This document shows, piece after piece, positions 43,870 to 56,262 of a DNA stretch of 64,000 bases (positions within the stretch are counted from its first letter, which is position 1; each line of letters begins with the position of its first letter). Source of the stretch: Macrothele yani (lineage: Eukaryota > Arthropoda > Arachnida > Araneae > Macrothelidae); assembly GCA_039090855.1 (NCBI GenBank), contig CM077024.1, forward strand, positions 65,371,594 to 65,435,593. Reading direction: 5' to 3'. The notes below the pieces were generated by a model. The model saw nothing but the letters and a program-made list of their open reading frames with translations, did not search any database and had not been told where the DNA came from. Both the position numbers and the translations under genes were made by a program.

Positions 43870-44900
43870 ATTAGGTTGTTGTAGATGAAATGTCGGAATA
43901 TTGATGAAAAATTCAGATACCCAAAATGTGGTACAAAATAAACTGTATTAATCAAAATAATCCGCACCAGCAGTACTATACTTTTGCCAATGAAATACAA
44001 GCTTCAGGATGCAACATACTCGTGGAATGCAGTTTCAACTGTTGTTTTATTGGGAAACGATTTACCCCTGTAGAAATGCATCCAGGTGCTTGAAGTTGTA
44101 GTCCACAGGGAACAGATCAGGTGAGAAAAGACAGACAAGGTAAGGTTTTATAGCTCAACTAGTGCAGGTTTTGGATCGCGTGACATGTAATGTGGGATCT
44201 CTCATTATCGTGGAGAAGTTTGGGCCCATGGCGGCTGACTAATACCAGCTATTTGGTGGACAGTTTTCCATGCATAATTTCAAGTTCTTGACAATACCAG
44301 TGCGTCATGATGGCTTGACCTAATTGTAAGCAGGAGTGGGTCACATCAGCTGCAGACCACCTAACACTGACCATCATCTTCCTGGGAGGGAGTACCAGCT
44401 TCGCTGCGTGTTTCAGGGCTTTCATTAGTCAAGCCATTGTGCTGCATGTCAGTGATTGTCAAACAGCATCCATTTTCATCACACATGGCGAGGTGCCTCG
44501 AAATATTCATTTAGTTGTGGATAAGCAGAAAAGAGCAGACATCAAGTCAATGCATTTTGTACTGTTCTGTCAACTCATGTGGGACCCACTTATCCATCTT
44601 CTTCACTTTGTCCATGACTGTTAAATGTTTGGAAAGTGTTGCATAATGTACTCTGAGTTTCTCTTCAAGTTCTCTTACTATTTGGCATGAATTGGATTGA
44701 ATAAAGGCCCCCCAACTGGGCATCAGTGATAAATTCTGGTCTACTGCGTGGATCATTTTCGAGGCTCATTGCTGGACTGTTTCGTCTTTTGCTCACTAAT
44801 GGTGACTGATGTTACAAGCTTTCTGATGCACTGTGTCAAAGTTTAAACTCATATAAGAAAATGACTTCAATTTGGCTCTGGTCCATTGTGTTCTTCACTG
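43870..44900 (-). mobile_element. Mariner (SETMAR-type) relic
   Basis: - strand reads MDQSQIEVIFLYEFKL at about 44892-44845 (family start), then a VDKVKKMDKWVPHELTEQYK block (44640-44550), a K-W-M-L-F-D-N degenerate block (catalytic Asp region) and SPDLFPVDYNFKHLDAFLQG (44125-44065), the mariner D-Y-H/F-F-x-x-L block. Many stops and frame changes. Direction opposite to SORD. Confidence 0.75.
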
Positions 44901-45429
44901 TATCACAATCCTCTTGGAACCAGTACCACATACAAAATGTGACCACTGCTTCATAGGCAAAAGCCTATGAAGCTGGGGTATGATGACACTTAAGTTCACA
45001 CATCACTTCGTTATGCAAGGTATGGATTCCTAAATTACCGCCAGTTGCACAAGTCTGCAATGTTTCATCTCCAACAACCTAATACAAAAGGATGTCTGAC
45101 AAAAGGATGTCTGACAAAAGGTACATTTTTGTTTGCTTTAAAGACATATTATCAAAGAACAGAAGAGCATTGACGAAATGGTACATTGGCTCAGTGCAGA
45201 ACAAAATATTACACTGTACTGCAAAAATACTTTTTTATTCGTGTACATCAAATAGCTTTCTTTAATACAATAATAAATGATGCAAATTTCCAAGTTCTAA
45301 CACTTCTAGGTAAAGAAATGTTTGAAATAACTTTCTGAAATGGCAGAGAGAAGATTCATGTAATGCAGAATTTCTCCTTATCAGACATACACTGTTAAAA
45401 GTATCAACTATGGAAAGCTAAGTAGAGGC
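44901..45429. other. Intergenic sequence
   Basis: Contains a 15-bp tandem repeat (ACAAAAGGATGTCTG, about two and a half copies, 45087-45121). No gene recognised. Confidence 0.5.
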
Positions 45430-46005
45430 TTTCTGCTGTCTCCTTCACAGAAATGGAGGAATTATGTGGTGGATTCTTCACCTCCCACAAAAAATTCCAT
45501 GTTGCTCTATAAGATAGCAAGGTGATGGCATCAGCTTCTTAGGATGTGAAGGCATCATGATTTGACTACCCAGAAAAGTGCATCACTGCCATTGGTACAT
45601 ACTACACCACCAACCTCATAAGCCAACTTCATGCAGCCATTACAAAAAAGGGGGACATTTAAAACTGTGAAGAGGTGTCTTCCTCCTTCAAGACAATGTA
45701 AGTCCCCTTCCAGATTACAAATACTGCCATGCAGACTTCAGTATTTCAGTTGCTTCAATACCCACCTCCTAATTCTCCAAACCATAATTCCCCCCCCCCT
45801 CCTAGATGGGTCTTGATTTTCTCCACAAGCTGAAAGTAAACATTCATGGAAAGTGATATGCCTCTGACTCTGAGATGGTTTCAGCTTGTGGGTGCATAGT
45901 TGGAAAGCTAAGATTTTCCTCTTCACTGATCAAGGCACTAGAGCATTGGTAGAAGTGTATTTCAATGGACAGACACTTTGTCAAAAAATAAAAAGAATCT
46001 TAATG
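45430..46005 (+). mobile_element. Second mariner (SETMAR-type) relic
   Basis: + strand fragments in shifting frames: a FLGCEGIMI segment (about 45535-45565), KLKRGVFLLQDN (45655-45700, second catalytic Asp with GVLFLQDN in the family), a D-F-L-H-K-L-K-V-N segment (45812-45840) and IKALEHW..CISMDR (45930-45970). A different lineage from the copy at 43.9-44.9 kb and in opposite orientation. A C-run at about 45790. Confidence 0.65.
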
Positions 46006-46499
46006 GCACATCTGCTTTCCTGTATGCATTATAATACAATCTTTTTGAATGACCCTTGTAAACCACAAGCAAAAACAGGGACAGTCTACATTGCTGTCCT
46101 ACCTCAGAGTTAATTTCAAACCACCTGCCAGTGTTTTTGTAAGACTATGTACATGCATTGGATTTCAGCAGCCTGCCTTTCACTCTGATTTGTAGTGCAC
46201 TAAACAAATTGTTTCTAGGTGCTCAATCAGAAGCAGTTACTTTTTCAAGGTCAAATGAACACAATATATAAATCCTCTTTCACCTCATGAAACTTTCAGG
46301 AAGCTGTCCAAGTACAGATATATTTTCTAAGTACCTCCCATCCCTCCTGAAGACACTGTCTTTCACTTAGTTGAGTTTACATCACCTATCTGAGTGTATT
46401 ACTCAAAATATCTCAGTAAATTGTGCACAGAACACTCAGATAACCCAGTGTTTATTACCAGGGAGAGGATTTTTAAGTGCTAAAAAACATAAAAATATT
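46006..46499. other. Intergenic sequence
   Basis: No recognisable element. Confidence 0.4.
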
Positions 46500-47114
46500 T
46501 TTAAATCACAAAGGTTATATTTATTTAAATGACAGCAGATATCAAGTGAGGGTCACATTGATGAAGAAATTAATCGGCGTACAAAACTTGCCTGGAGAGC
46601 TTTTGGAAGAAACAGCATAATTTTCAAGAGCAATATGCCATTATGTCTTAAAAGAAAAGTGTTTGATCAATGCATCCTTCCAGTGCTTACGTATGGTGCA
46701 GAGACGTGGACCTTAACTAAAAGAGACATACAAAGGCTGCAGACAACTCAAAGAAGCATGGAGAGGTGCATGCTTGGTGTAACCAGGAGAGATAAGAAGA
46801 GGAACGCGTGGATCCGAAAAATGACAAGAGTGCAAGACATCATGATCAGAGTTAAATCCCTGAAATGGCAATGGGCTGGACATACTGCCAGAAGGACAGA
46901 TCATCGATGGACAGCCGAAATTTTAGATTGGATTCCAAGGGACAGGAAAAGACCCAGAAGAAGACCACATAGGAGATGGGTGGATGAAATTCGAAAGTAT
47001 GCAGGGGTGACATGGAGGAGACTGGCACAGGACAGACCGTTGTGGAGGAAACTTGGGGAGACCTTCGTCCAGCAGTGGATTGATAATGGTTGACAATGAT
47101 GATGATGATGATGA
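46500..47114 (+). mobile_element. RTE-type LINE family 2, 3' end
   Basis: From about 46548 the + strand encodes DEEINRRTKLAWRAFGRNS, then a 152-residue open frame (46635-47093) with LKRKVFDQCILPVLTYGAET, WTLTKRDIQRL, KSLKWQWAGHTARR and RRRPHRRWVDEIRK, ending FVQQWIDNG. This is the C-terminal tail of RTE-clade reverse transcriptases. A (TGA)n tail follows at 47092-47114, the short-tandem-repeat 3' end expected of RTE elements instead of poly(A). The 5' part is absent. Confidence 0.88.
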
Positions 47115-47130
47115 AAGGAAACAGAACCAT

Positions 47131-47202
47131 GGTTTCAGTTGCTAGGGCTCTCATCAGCCATCAAATGGTTTCAGTCGCTAGGGCTCTCATCAGCCATCAA
47201 AT
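47131..47202. repeat. 36-bp tandem duplication
   Basis: Two copies of a 36-bp unit (47131-47166, 47167-47202) differing at one base, immediately after the LINE tail. Confidence 0.85.
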
Positions 47203-47935
47203 CGTGTACATTGTTCCGTTCTTGATCAGTTTTTGAAATTCTCATCATGAGGCTGTGGTCTTGTGCTGCCATCTTTTGGCTGGATTCTGTTGAATTTTTA
47301 GAAAATTTTAATTGGTCATTTAGGTCATTTATATTTTGGGAAAACAAGAAAATTATCCCATATTTTGTTAATTTTGATGGATGGGTCCTTGTTATTAGTT
47401 TAATTGGTTAAACTTTTCAACAGATGAGAATTTGTTTCCAACCTGTGTAATGCGAAGTTATTTTTGCTTCTTCCCAAATGGGTGTCAACCCATCATTAAC
47501 AACTGTTTTAACTAGTTTTATTAAATAAATAGAATCTTTATTATTCAAAAACGATCTGTGCCTAATGAAATGCCATTCGCAATTCTGCTGTAATTTGTTA
47601 TATAATAGAAATATTTACATGCTGATAATTTCAAAATTATTTGCTAAAAAGAAAAATGTATTTTTTTCAACGATAATGCAACTATTTATTTTTTTGGGAT
47701 AAAAAGATAATGTTAGTACTCTACTTGCTAATTACAGCCACAAATTTAGTGGAAAAAATTCTTTGGAGTTGCAGTGAACAGCAAATGCAGTCTCTAGATT
47801 TTCCCTTGCAAATTTATGCCTGTTCTTGTGAAACAATGACATATCAAGAAAATGATTGTTCCACATCACAGGGACCTTGCATATTTAAGAGGGAAATGTC
47901 ACTAATGCAGTCAATTTCATATAAAAGTTAGCCTT
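47203..47935. other. Intergenic sequence
   Basis: AT-rich; no feature recognised. Confidence 0.4.
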
Positions 47936-49216
47936 CTAAAACTCTTGAGCAATTCCACCCATAGTTTGAAATCCACTATTTTTTTCGAACACACGTATGA
48001 ATTTATTTCTCAGGTCTTCTATTTTTGAACCCAAAAGTGTGTTCAATTTCCTTTCAAGATCCTGCACTTTTTGAACTGTTTCAGACAGTAGGTTTGTTGT
48101 TTCTAATTTCTTTATAGAATGACACAAGAAATTTAAATTAGCAGATACGTATGCCAAATCTATTTTATAAACTAGTATTCATTAAATGCTGAACAATCTC
48201 AACTGAAGGAGCATCATTTTTGTCCATTTCATTGACAACAAGTCTAAAGCCTTCAAATTGATCTACATTGTCTATGGCATTGAACCAGGAACCCCAGCAT
48301 ATGACTACGAGTGTAGGTGATAGTGGGAGAGATCATTTTTTTTTTTTTTTTTTTTTGAAAAGATCAATCTTTGCTGGTAATTTGTGACACTTATTCCCCC
48401 CCCCCTCCCCTTCCATACTAACTTATCCATCCATATTAGGATAAAAGATTCAGATATTTTCACACAACCTGTGCAAAGCATAAACAACACACATTATGTG
48501 AATCAATTTCGGAAAGCTCAACGAAAGACTGTCGGCAGCTTTTGTAAATGTATGTTGCTGCATCCATAAGCAAGAGTAATACATTGTCATACTTGACACC
48601 ATTTGACTACAGCAAGTGCATGGATTCATTAAATAATATAGCAACTGTAAAATGATTTGCTGTGGAAATGTCTTGGCATGCTAGTAAAAGAAAGGAAAAG
48701 TTTGGAAAGGGTTTTGTCATTTTTCAACACATTTTAACATTTCCCACTTTTCTGCCACTGGAATCTGTAATTTCATCAATGCACATAGACCTAATATATC
48801 CTAATGTTTCTTCACAACACTTTGGTAGATAATTTTTTTTCATGGGGTCTATTCATCAGGGGGATCAATGTTCATATATCTGATAAGTTTTCTGAACTCT
48901 GGATTTTTAACTTTATGTAGAGTAATACCAGATGATGCAAATGCTTTACATAAATCTGAATAATATATGGAACACTTTGAAAGACTGGAATACAGGCATA
49001 GAATAGGTTCTAGAAGGGTTTGTCTAGGTCTCATTCATGAAGCAGCGACACACTTGCTGCTAGACAAACACTGTATGCTACTTGGGAATGCTGATCTGCT
49101 TTTATAGATTTACCACATGGCTGGCAAAGTAGTACTTTTCCATCAGTAGGAAACATGTTAAATTCCCCAATGTATTGCTGCTGATGGGAACTTACACTTG
49201 ATTTGACCTTCAGCAT
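47936..49216 (-). pseudogene. CGGBP1-like hAT transposase relic
   Basis: - strand, several frames: EFNMFPTDGKVLLCQPCGKS (49165-49106; BED-like zinc finger), DLCKAFASSGITLHKVKNPE followed by FRKLIRYMNI (48960-48850), CVVYALHRLCENI (48500-48450; family C-L-x-H-A-L-H-R-V-x-E), and a C-terminal ANLNFLCHSIKKLETTNLLS frame (48157-47936). This is the layout of CGG-triplet-repeat-binding-protein-1-like hAT transposases. A T-tract at 48337-48356 and several stops show decay. Confidence 0.7.
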
Positions 49217-50439
49217 TATATTTCACTTCATATTTTTCTAAGCAGTTGACCACTTCACAAATGAATGAGACTACTGAGTACTGAAACTAAAAGAATGATA
49301 TGGCTGGACCAAATCAAAACTAGCAAATGGTGAAAATCTTCATTCTCCACAGGCACTGGTAATAATAGTGTGAATCGAAAATCTCCACAGGCACTGGTAA
49401 TAGGTGTTATAAATACTAAGTAAAACTGCAAACTCCGCAAAATGTTCTTACTTTGCATTTGGTTTTGACTTATTTTCCTTGTGAACGATAATGCCACACG
49501 ATATCGCATCCACCCAGATTTTTGATAGGATGCTGTTACATTTTTATTACTTTCCTTGGGCTTTGAATTCCAAGGATACTTTTTCATTTGGTAGAACACT
49601 TGTTAAAACTCAACACAGGAATTTATTCTGCATAGTTATGCAACTCCTGGAAATAATTAACTCTGTGAATTTTATAACCACACTTTAGCACATACTACAG
49701 GTGCAGAATCAACAGAACTACAGCAACGATGATAGCGGTGTATATACATACATTCTCTCCGTGTTAAACTTTGAGACATATCTATGTGTTACCTAAGCCT
49801 TCATGGATATGAAAGGACATCCTGTTTCATTTCTCTGAGTGGGAAGGGAAGACATCATTCACCAACGCACTTGCACTGATGAAACAAATCCTCATGGAGA
49901 AAAGGAGGAGCATAAATTCCACCAGCTCATAACAATACTGTCCTTGTTTTTGTATTTTCTTTTGCTGAATTTTTTACTTTCGGTTTTCTTACACTAAAAA
50001 TAAACAAATGGAAAAAACTTGCAAATTTATGTACAGTATTTGTAAAGGAATTTTAAAAAATATATATTTATGTATAATTTTTTTTAAAATATGTGTTTTT
50101 ATGTGAAAATATTTACCTAAAAATCCATTCCCTACAGCCTCTTGTGTTCACTTTCTTATAAATTGGCTCATTGATGGAAATGTGCCATTCCTCAGGAACC
50201 AAACCCCTTTTTCATGCCACCTTAATATATTCCATGTATACAAAGCACACTTGTTCATGTTTAAACAATTCTGCCTTTCATCATAACCTGCAAGTTTACC
50301 ACATTTTAAGGACAAAGTAGCATCTCCTGCTTCATGATCACCTGTGATCCTCCAACCACTTCTAGTCACCATAATCATCAATGTAATCAACATCTATCTA
50401 TTCTCTTGTACCAAACATTTCATTCAATAAGTCTTCAAA
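49217..50439. other. Intergenic sequence
   Basis: Contains two copies of CTCCACAGGCACTGGTAATA (about 49346 and 49384). No gene recognised. Confidence 0.45.
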
Positions 50440-50640
50440 GTGCCACCTCAGTGGCACAGTGGTCCAAGTGCTGGCTTCTGACCATTCGTCCGAGATGGGG
50501 ATGGGTCCGGGTTCAAATCCCAGTGAGGCATGGATGTTGTGTTCGTCTTACGACCCTTGTTCTCTCCATTTCCTGTATTCAGTATATCCTCCTCTGTTTA
50601 AGGAGTTGCCCATCTTAGTCAAGCAATCCACGGGAATCAA
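50440..50640 (+). mobile_element. tRNA-derived SINE
   Basis: CAGTGGCACAGTGGTCCAAG (A box) and GGGTTCAAATCCCAG (B box) 45-60 bp apart, followed by GGATGTTGTGTTCGTC, a conserved SINE body motif. Both RNA polymerase III boxes are intact. Confidence 0.7.
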
Positions 50641-50775
50641 ACATTCCACAGTAGCTGATATATTTAAGAAGACTCCAAATGGACCAAAACAATTTCCAAT
50701 TTATACATGTCTTTGTTTTTGCATCTCTAACAAACCAATTTACATTTCAACAGCCCATTTAAAAAATAATCTCCA

Positions 50776-51334
50776 TTAGCCTCTGAGAAACAGCTCAAAT
50801 ACTTTGCCTTTCCCCATCTTTTCTTTGATGGCTTTACTCTTTTGTGCTGCCCACCCTAATGTTCTTACACTCCTGTCTTTTAATGTTATGTACTTTCCTT
50901 GTAGCCTGAAGAACCTTTTGGTTACACTCCTCTTCAATACTTTCAGTTGGCAATGCTTCAATTTTGCTATAACCTTCAGTAAATCCAGCTTCATTTTTAC
51001 ATTAACTAGTCTATCAACCCTACTACACCTTAATATCTTTGTTGGATTCTTAAGTACTGGACAATTGACTTTAAAAGTGAATGCTACTAACAAATGATCA
51101 CTACGTACTTCAAAACAAACTACAATATCCTTGATTCGTGTTTCTTAGGGACTTTTGTTTTAAGACAGAATCAATCATACTTTTATTTATAGCCTCTTCC
51201 CACCAAGTAAATTTATGGATACTTTTATGTCTAAAAATGATATTATTTATCCATTGTCTGAGTACATGTTGAAGAGTCTTTCTCCCATTCATGTTTGCCA
51301 TATGAACCTCAATAAATAAGTTTTTTCCATTCAT
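50776..51334 (-). mobile_element. LINE endonuclease relic
   Basis: - strand: FRHKSIHKFTWWEEAINKSM (51250-51190) then a VAFTFKVNCPVLKN frame. F-x-H-K-S-I-H-K-x-T-W is the block downstream of the catalytic G-D-F region; compare FNHKYIHTY at 11026-11050. Probably a 5' fragment of a relative of LINE family 1. Two frames, inactive. Confidence 0.6.
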
Positions 51335-52261
51335 GTTTGCCAGTGGAACCTCGGTTCAATGTTTACTTAGGGGATGGCCTAAGAAAATGTAAAAAAGAAC
51401 AGATAAAAGAAATTTCAAAATATTAAATATTGTAAAATTTTGAAAGCCTCAAAAAGGGAAGGGGCCCAAGCTTGTAATTTAAAATCATGCTAATTTATAA
51501 TGTAAGATATGCATGAATACTTTGTTTCCTACCTTAAACCCATGTCTATTTTGACTTTATTAACTTTTTTACTCTAATTTCATTATAAAAACTAGGTTGA
51601 GAAATTCTGTAAGACTTCATGTGTGGTATATGAAAAAAAAATGTACCTTTGAAAAACTAGATAGTTAATCCAAATATAATTGTTTTATATTTAATACTCC
51701 TTTTACACATTCTTTTCTTATAAATATTGTCCTTTTCAAATCAGTTTGTCCACTAGTTGAATTATTATAATGCTGAGTAAAACATTCACTAACCTTCGAT
51801 GGTTTCAAATTTCTTGAGCTCAGAGAAAAAAACAAAACTGTGGATATTATTTAGTAACTCTGCATTTGCACAATCTATTTCAAGATTGAAAAAAAAAAAA
51901 TGCTGTCTCAATTCTGTCAAAGTTGTAGCACACTGGATTACTCCTGAAAGAATCAAAGAATTGTATATTTTTGATAATGTGAAATTCAAAATTCAATGTA
52001 TAATCGCAAAAGCGTATAAATGAATTATGTAACGGAATTGAAAAAGCAATAGAAACTACAGTAAAATATCAGGACTAGTACCAGAATTACATATAAAAGT
52101 GAAAAATGTATAACTAAAAAAGGTTTGACAGAGATTCCATTGAAATTAGTTCTCTCCAAATTCAGCCACTGCAGTTTCAGTTCCCTGACTATCTTTTCTA
52201 ACATTTCCACTGAAGTTCTCAAGACAAACCACCTTTCTTTTTTGCTTGGTTTTATACACAT
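51335..52261. other. Intergenic sequence
   Basis: AT-rich; an A-run at 51889-51900. Nothing recognised. Confidence 0.4.
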
Positions 52262-52850
52262 ATAAATATCACTAATCTGTTCATTGAGATTCAGAGGTTA
52301 GCTCCACAGAAATACAAACTACCAGATAATTTTTATATGTTGTTGCCATATCAAACCTCCATTTACAGCGATCTGGACATACAACTGGGGCTTCACTGGC
52401 ATTCATCACATGCCTTACACAAGATCTTCATATTCATAATCTTTTTCTCGTGCAGACACTCCTGAATCTGATCCTCCCATGACTTCCTTGGCCTTTCTCT
52501 GCCTTTTCCTTCCTGCCACTTGGTCTAAAAAGATTTTCTTAGTAAGAATCTCATCACTCATTCTTTCAACATGGCCAAACCACCAAAGCCTATTAGTCTC
52601 CACCTTGCTAACAACATTTTGCTTCACATTACACAACTGCAACACATCTTCATTCCTTACACAATCAGAACGTGTCTCGCCACAAACCCTCCATAAGTAA
52701 CGCATTTCTCCAACACACAAATGACTCTTATGTTTCTTCTGTAGTACCCAGATTCACTGCCATACATCACAGTAGGAACAATTACACTTTCATACACAGC
52801 CATGCGGGACTATCTTGAGAACCCATCATTCCTGTGAAAACCTCCCAAAG
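52262..52850 (-). mobile_element. LINE family 1, 3' end (5'-truncated)
   Basis: - strand: MAVYESVIVPTVMYGSESG-like (52810-52750), NEDVLQLCNVKQNVVSKVET and RLWWFGHVERMSDEILTKKI (52650-52540), then the family 3' tail to about 52262. Matches 12100-12691. Confidence 0.8.
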
Positions 52851-53299
52851 CAGATCTAAATCATCAAAAAAGAAATCCATTTTCTCAGAACCTTCTCTAG
52901 CTCATAGACCAATAGAGCTTTCAACTCCATGCTGTCCACTTTAAAAACAGCCCATATAATGTGCTACTGTGCAGATTTCACAACCTGGAAGCCATTGCAT
53001 CATCAAAAACTAATGCCACACCAGCACATGTTTGACCCTTTGTTGCCCCAGAATATATCATACTAAACCTGCCACCAAGAATACATTCCCCTGATATGTT
53101 TTTGTTTCACTGATGCCTACTACATTCAGGCTGAATTTTCCTTATTTTACAGCAAATTGTACAGCTTTCCAAACATTATCTCTTCATACTTACAGGCAAT
53201 TTTTGAAAGGATTTTTCTGTAAGGGAATTGCTATTTCAGATTTGTTTTGTTTTAGGGTTTGATGACATGGTCATCTCAAGATATCAAGAATTCCCTATC
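52851..53299. other. Intergenic sequence
   Basis: No feature recognised. Confidence 0.4.
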
Positions 53300-53450
53300 C
53301 TTAATTTAGGGCTACGGGTTCCAAGAAAGGGGCAGAACCAGTGCCATGGGACAAACACATTAACCATGCTTCGTCCAGGACTTGAAATAGGACCCAACAT
53401 GGGCAGTTCACCAGAATCCCAAGCCTCGGGTCACTGGGATGTCTTGGAAA
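53300..53450 (-). mobile_element. Degraded SINE
   Basis: - strand TCCTATTTCAAGTCC resembles a B box and is followed by ATGTGTTTGTCCCATGG, similar to the body of the SINE at 50440-50640. The A-box region is poorly preserved. Confidence 0.45.
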
Positions 53451-53656
53451 TATTTCTCATATGTACTGAATGTATGGAAGACAGTATCGCCATCTGTTCA
53501 TTCCAAGTTGATAAAAGGCTAATCATGATGTAGTTTGGCCAGGTTTCCCAAAGCAACCATGACACCTTTTACCACAGCACCACCAGTATGCTAGCTGGTT
53601 TGGTTGCCTATTACTTTAATATCCCTAGAGTTAACAGAGTTTTCTTGATGAGGTAA

Positions 53657-53703
53657 GTTGGTCCACTGGAGGATAGGCCCAGCCTATCCTCCAGTGGACC
53701 AAC
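53657..53703. repeat. Perfect 22-bp inverted repeat
   Basis: Arms 53657-53678 and 53682-53703 are exact complements around CCA. It would form a strong hairpin in either strand. No flanking element recognised. Confidence 0.85.
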
Positions 53704-54249
53704 ATCATTACTATAGTTCAGCACATGTGCCTCCTTCCAATTTGAGAACCCATCTATATGTGTCTCAAAAGAGTGCTAATGACTCTTACAGAAGGTAGCT
53801 TCTATATGATTCCTCTTTTCAAGAACTTGATGGAACTGTGTACTAAAGAAAAGTTGGACACACACGTGCAAGTAATTTTTTTAATTATGTCTTGTTAAAC
53901 ATTATTTTTATGGACAGGTTAATGACAAAACCTGCTTCACTGAGAAGTCCTGATTTATTGAAATAAGAAAGCACATATTTTCATGACAAAAAATATATAT
54001 ATATATATATATATATATTTGTGTCCACAAAGTCTCCTTACAACTTTGCACATTTATTATGGATACACTGTATGAGATAGATAAATGTGGTTGAGCACAT
54101 AAGAGCAAAGACTAAAGTTTTTTCTACCTCATTACAAAAGCTCAACATGTGCACCATTTGTTGGGTGTAGAACATCTACCCGAAATTCCAGTTCCAACCA
54201 TATGCGCTGCAGCATGTCCTCAGTAATGGTCGAAATGGCATTGTTGACA

Positions 54250-55290
54250 AATAAAGGTAACTTGATCACGCTAGTTACGTTAACTGAAAACTTTTACAAA
54301 AAGTTCGTAAGTTGGAAGCTTTCAACCTTATCTTAGGTCTTCATCACGCCAATGGAGGACTAAGATTGTTGCCAGATTCTACATTTGAATTTTTCCTATT
54401 TTTGTTGCCAAAACTTAGAATTGATCTCCAGATCAACGGAATGTAGAGAAGAGATTCGGAGTTGCAAGTCATTGAGTTGAAAATAATTTCTATGCTTTCA
54501 CGGTAACAGAGGGCAAAACGATTGTCAAAAGAAGCAATTCGTTTTGCTTTGTTCCAGTGGGGAACTGCAGATGTGTCTTCCATTGTCAAAATAGACAAGG
54601 CAGTATTAGGATTGGCTTTTGAAACATCTTTTCTATGTTCTAAAATTCTATGGTTAATGCTCCTGTATTTGCTTCCAATGTATAAGTTATCCCCAGTAGA
54701 AGAAGAGATAGGAATGCAGTAAACTCCTGGGAGGTTCAGGCTTTCAACTTTGTCCCTATCCCTTTGTAGAAGTTTCAAGATGTTTGGGGTAGATTTAATG
54801 GCAAGATGGTAACCAAAACTTCTAAAAAGAATCTGTAACTTATAAGCATAGGAAGGATGGTAAGGAACAGAACCACAGAATTTCAGGTCTTCTTTCTTGT
54901 GAGGAAGGAGGCATTCGATTTTCGAATGGTTTTCATATTTCTTTATGAGGGAGTTGACTGTAACAGCAGGGAAACCATGGGAGAGGGCTATTGTAGAAAT
55001 TTTGGAGAGTTCTTCTTGAAGAGAGAGTTGGTTGTTGCAAATGATATGAGCCCTGTGGATGTAGGACTTCAATGCTGCAAGCTTGTAGAGATGCAGGGTG
55101 CAAGATTTGTAGGGAATGATGTTAGTGGCCGCAGAAGGTTTTCGATAGACGGAACGAGTAATGGAGAGATCAGCATTTCTGCAGATAGATACATCCAGGA
55201 AATCAATTTTGTGATTTACTTCCTTAGATATAGTGAGATTAATGGAAGGAAATTTTTCCGTAATGGAGTTGATCAATATCAGTACCGAGT
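54250..55290 (-). pseudogene. PLE4 left copy: RT C-terminus, thumb and GIY-YIG
   Basis: Reading - strand from the palindrome centre: ILINSITEKFPSINLTISKE, HKIDFLDVSICRNADLSIT, YRKPSAATNIIPYKSC, AALKSYIHRAHIICN, SLIKKYENHSKIECLLPHKK, SFGYHLAIKSTPN, then GVYCIPISSSTGDNLYIGSK (GIY-YIG) and RESIEIIFN, ending PPLA and stop at 54344. Over 300 codons open. The catalytic YVDD segment is absent because the copy begins just after it. The initial Met of the open frame is read from the opposite arm and is not a real start. Confidence 0.88.
54319..54348 (-). ncRNA. Hammerhead-like core, PLE4 left arm
   Basis: On the - strand GTGATGA, stem AGACCT/AGGTT with loop, then GAAAG. Mirrors 56233-56262. Confidence 0.5.
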
Positions 55291-56237
55291 CTGAACTACA
55301 GATACTGATCAACTCCATTACGGAAAAATTTCCTTCCATTAATCTCACTATATCTAAGGAAGTAAATCACAAAATTGATTTCCTGGATGTATCTATCTGC
55401 AGAAACGCTGATCTCTCCATTACTTGTTCCGTCTATCGTAAACCTTCTGCGGCCACTAACATCATTCCCTACAAATCTTGCACCCTGCATCTCTACAAGC
55501 TTGCAGCATTGAAGTCCTACATCCACAGGGCTCATATCATTTGCAACAACCAAATCTCTCTTCAAGAAGAACTCTTCAAAATTTCTACAATAGCCCTCTC
55601 CCATGGTTTCCCTGCTGTTACAGTCAACTCCCTCATAAAGAAATATGAAAACCATTCGAAAATCGAATGCCTCCTTCCTCACAAGAAAGAAGACCTGAAA
55701 TTCTGTGGTTCTGTTCCTTACCATCCTTCCTATGCTTATAAGTTACAGATTCTTTTTAGAAGTTTTGGTTACCATCTTGCCATTAAATCTACCCCAAACA
55801 TCTTGAAACTTCTACAAAGGGATAGGGACAAAGTTGAAAGCCTGAACCTCCCAGGAGTTTACTGCATTCCTATCTCTTCTTCTACTGGGGATAACTTATA
55901 CATTGGAAGCACATACAAGAGCATTAACCATAGAATTTTAGAACATAGAAAAGATGTTTCGAAAGCCAATCCTAATACTGCCTTGTCTATTTTGACAATG
56001 GAAGACACATCTGCAGTTCCCCACTGGAACGAAGCAAAACGAATTGCTTCTTTTGACAATCGTTTTGCCCTCCGTTACCGTGAAAGCATAGAAATTATTT
56101 TCAACTCAATGACTTGCAACTCCGAATCTCCTCTCTACATTCCGTTGATCTGGAGATCAATTCTAAGTTTTGGCAACAAAAATAGGAAAAATTCAAATGT
56201 AGAATCTGGCAACAATCTTAGTCCTCCATTGGCGTGA
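55291..56237 (+). pseudogene. PLE4 right copy: RT C-terminus, thumb and GIY-YIG
   Basis: Mirror of the left copy: ILINSITEKFPSINLTISKE to GVYCIPISSSTGDNLYIGST, RESIEIIFNSM and LIWRSILSFGNKN, stop at 56235-56237. Open over the whole ~310 codons. Y-C-I-P and Y-I-G-S-T are the GIY-YIG halves. The left copy has G-S-K at the latter place and C for R in ALCYRESIE, so this right copy is the less altered one. Confidence 0.88.
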
Positions 56238-56262
56238 TGAAGACCTAAGATAAGGTCGAAAG
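56233..56262 (+). ncRNA. Hammerhead-ribozyme-like core, PLE4 right arm
   Basis: GTGATGA (56234-56240), stem GACC/GGTC with loop TAAGATAA, GAAA (56258-56261), G. All core positions match CUGAUGA...GAAA except the first C. It lies directly around the end of the coding region, the usual place in PLE terminal repeats. Confidence 0.55.

Noticed and set aside
49031..49216. Host CGGBP1-like gene
   Set aside because: The continuing frames on the - strand show decayed hAT blocks with stops and frame changes; a transposase relic explains it better.
54344..55348. Met start of the 334-codon PLE4 frames
   Set aside because: The first ~14 codons are read from the opposite arm of the palindrome; not a real N-terminus.
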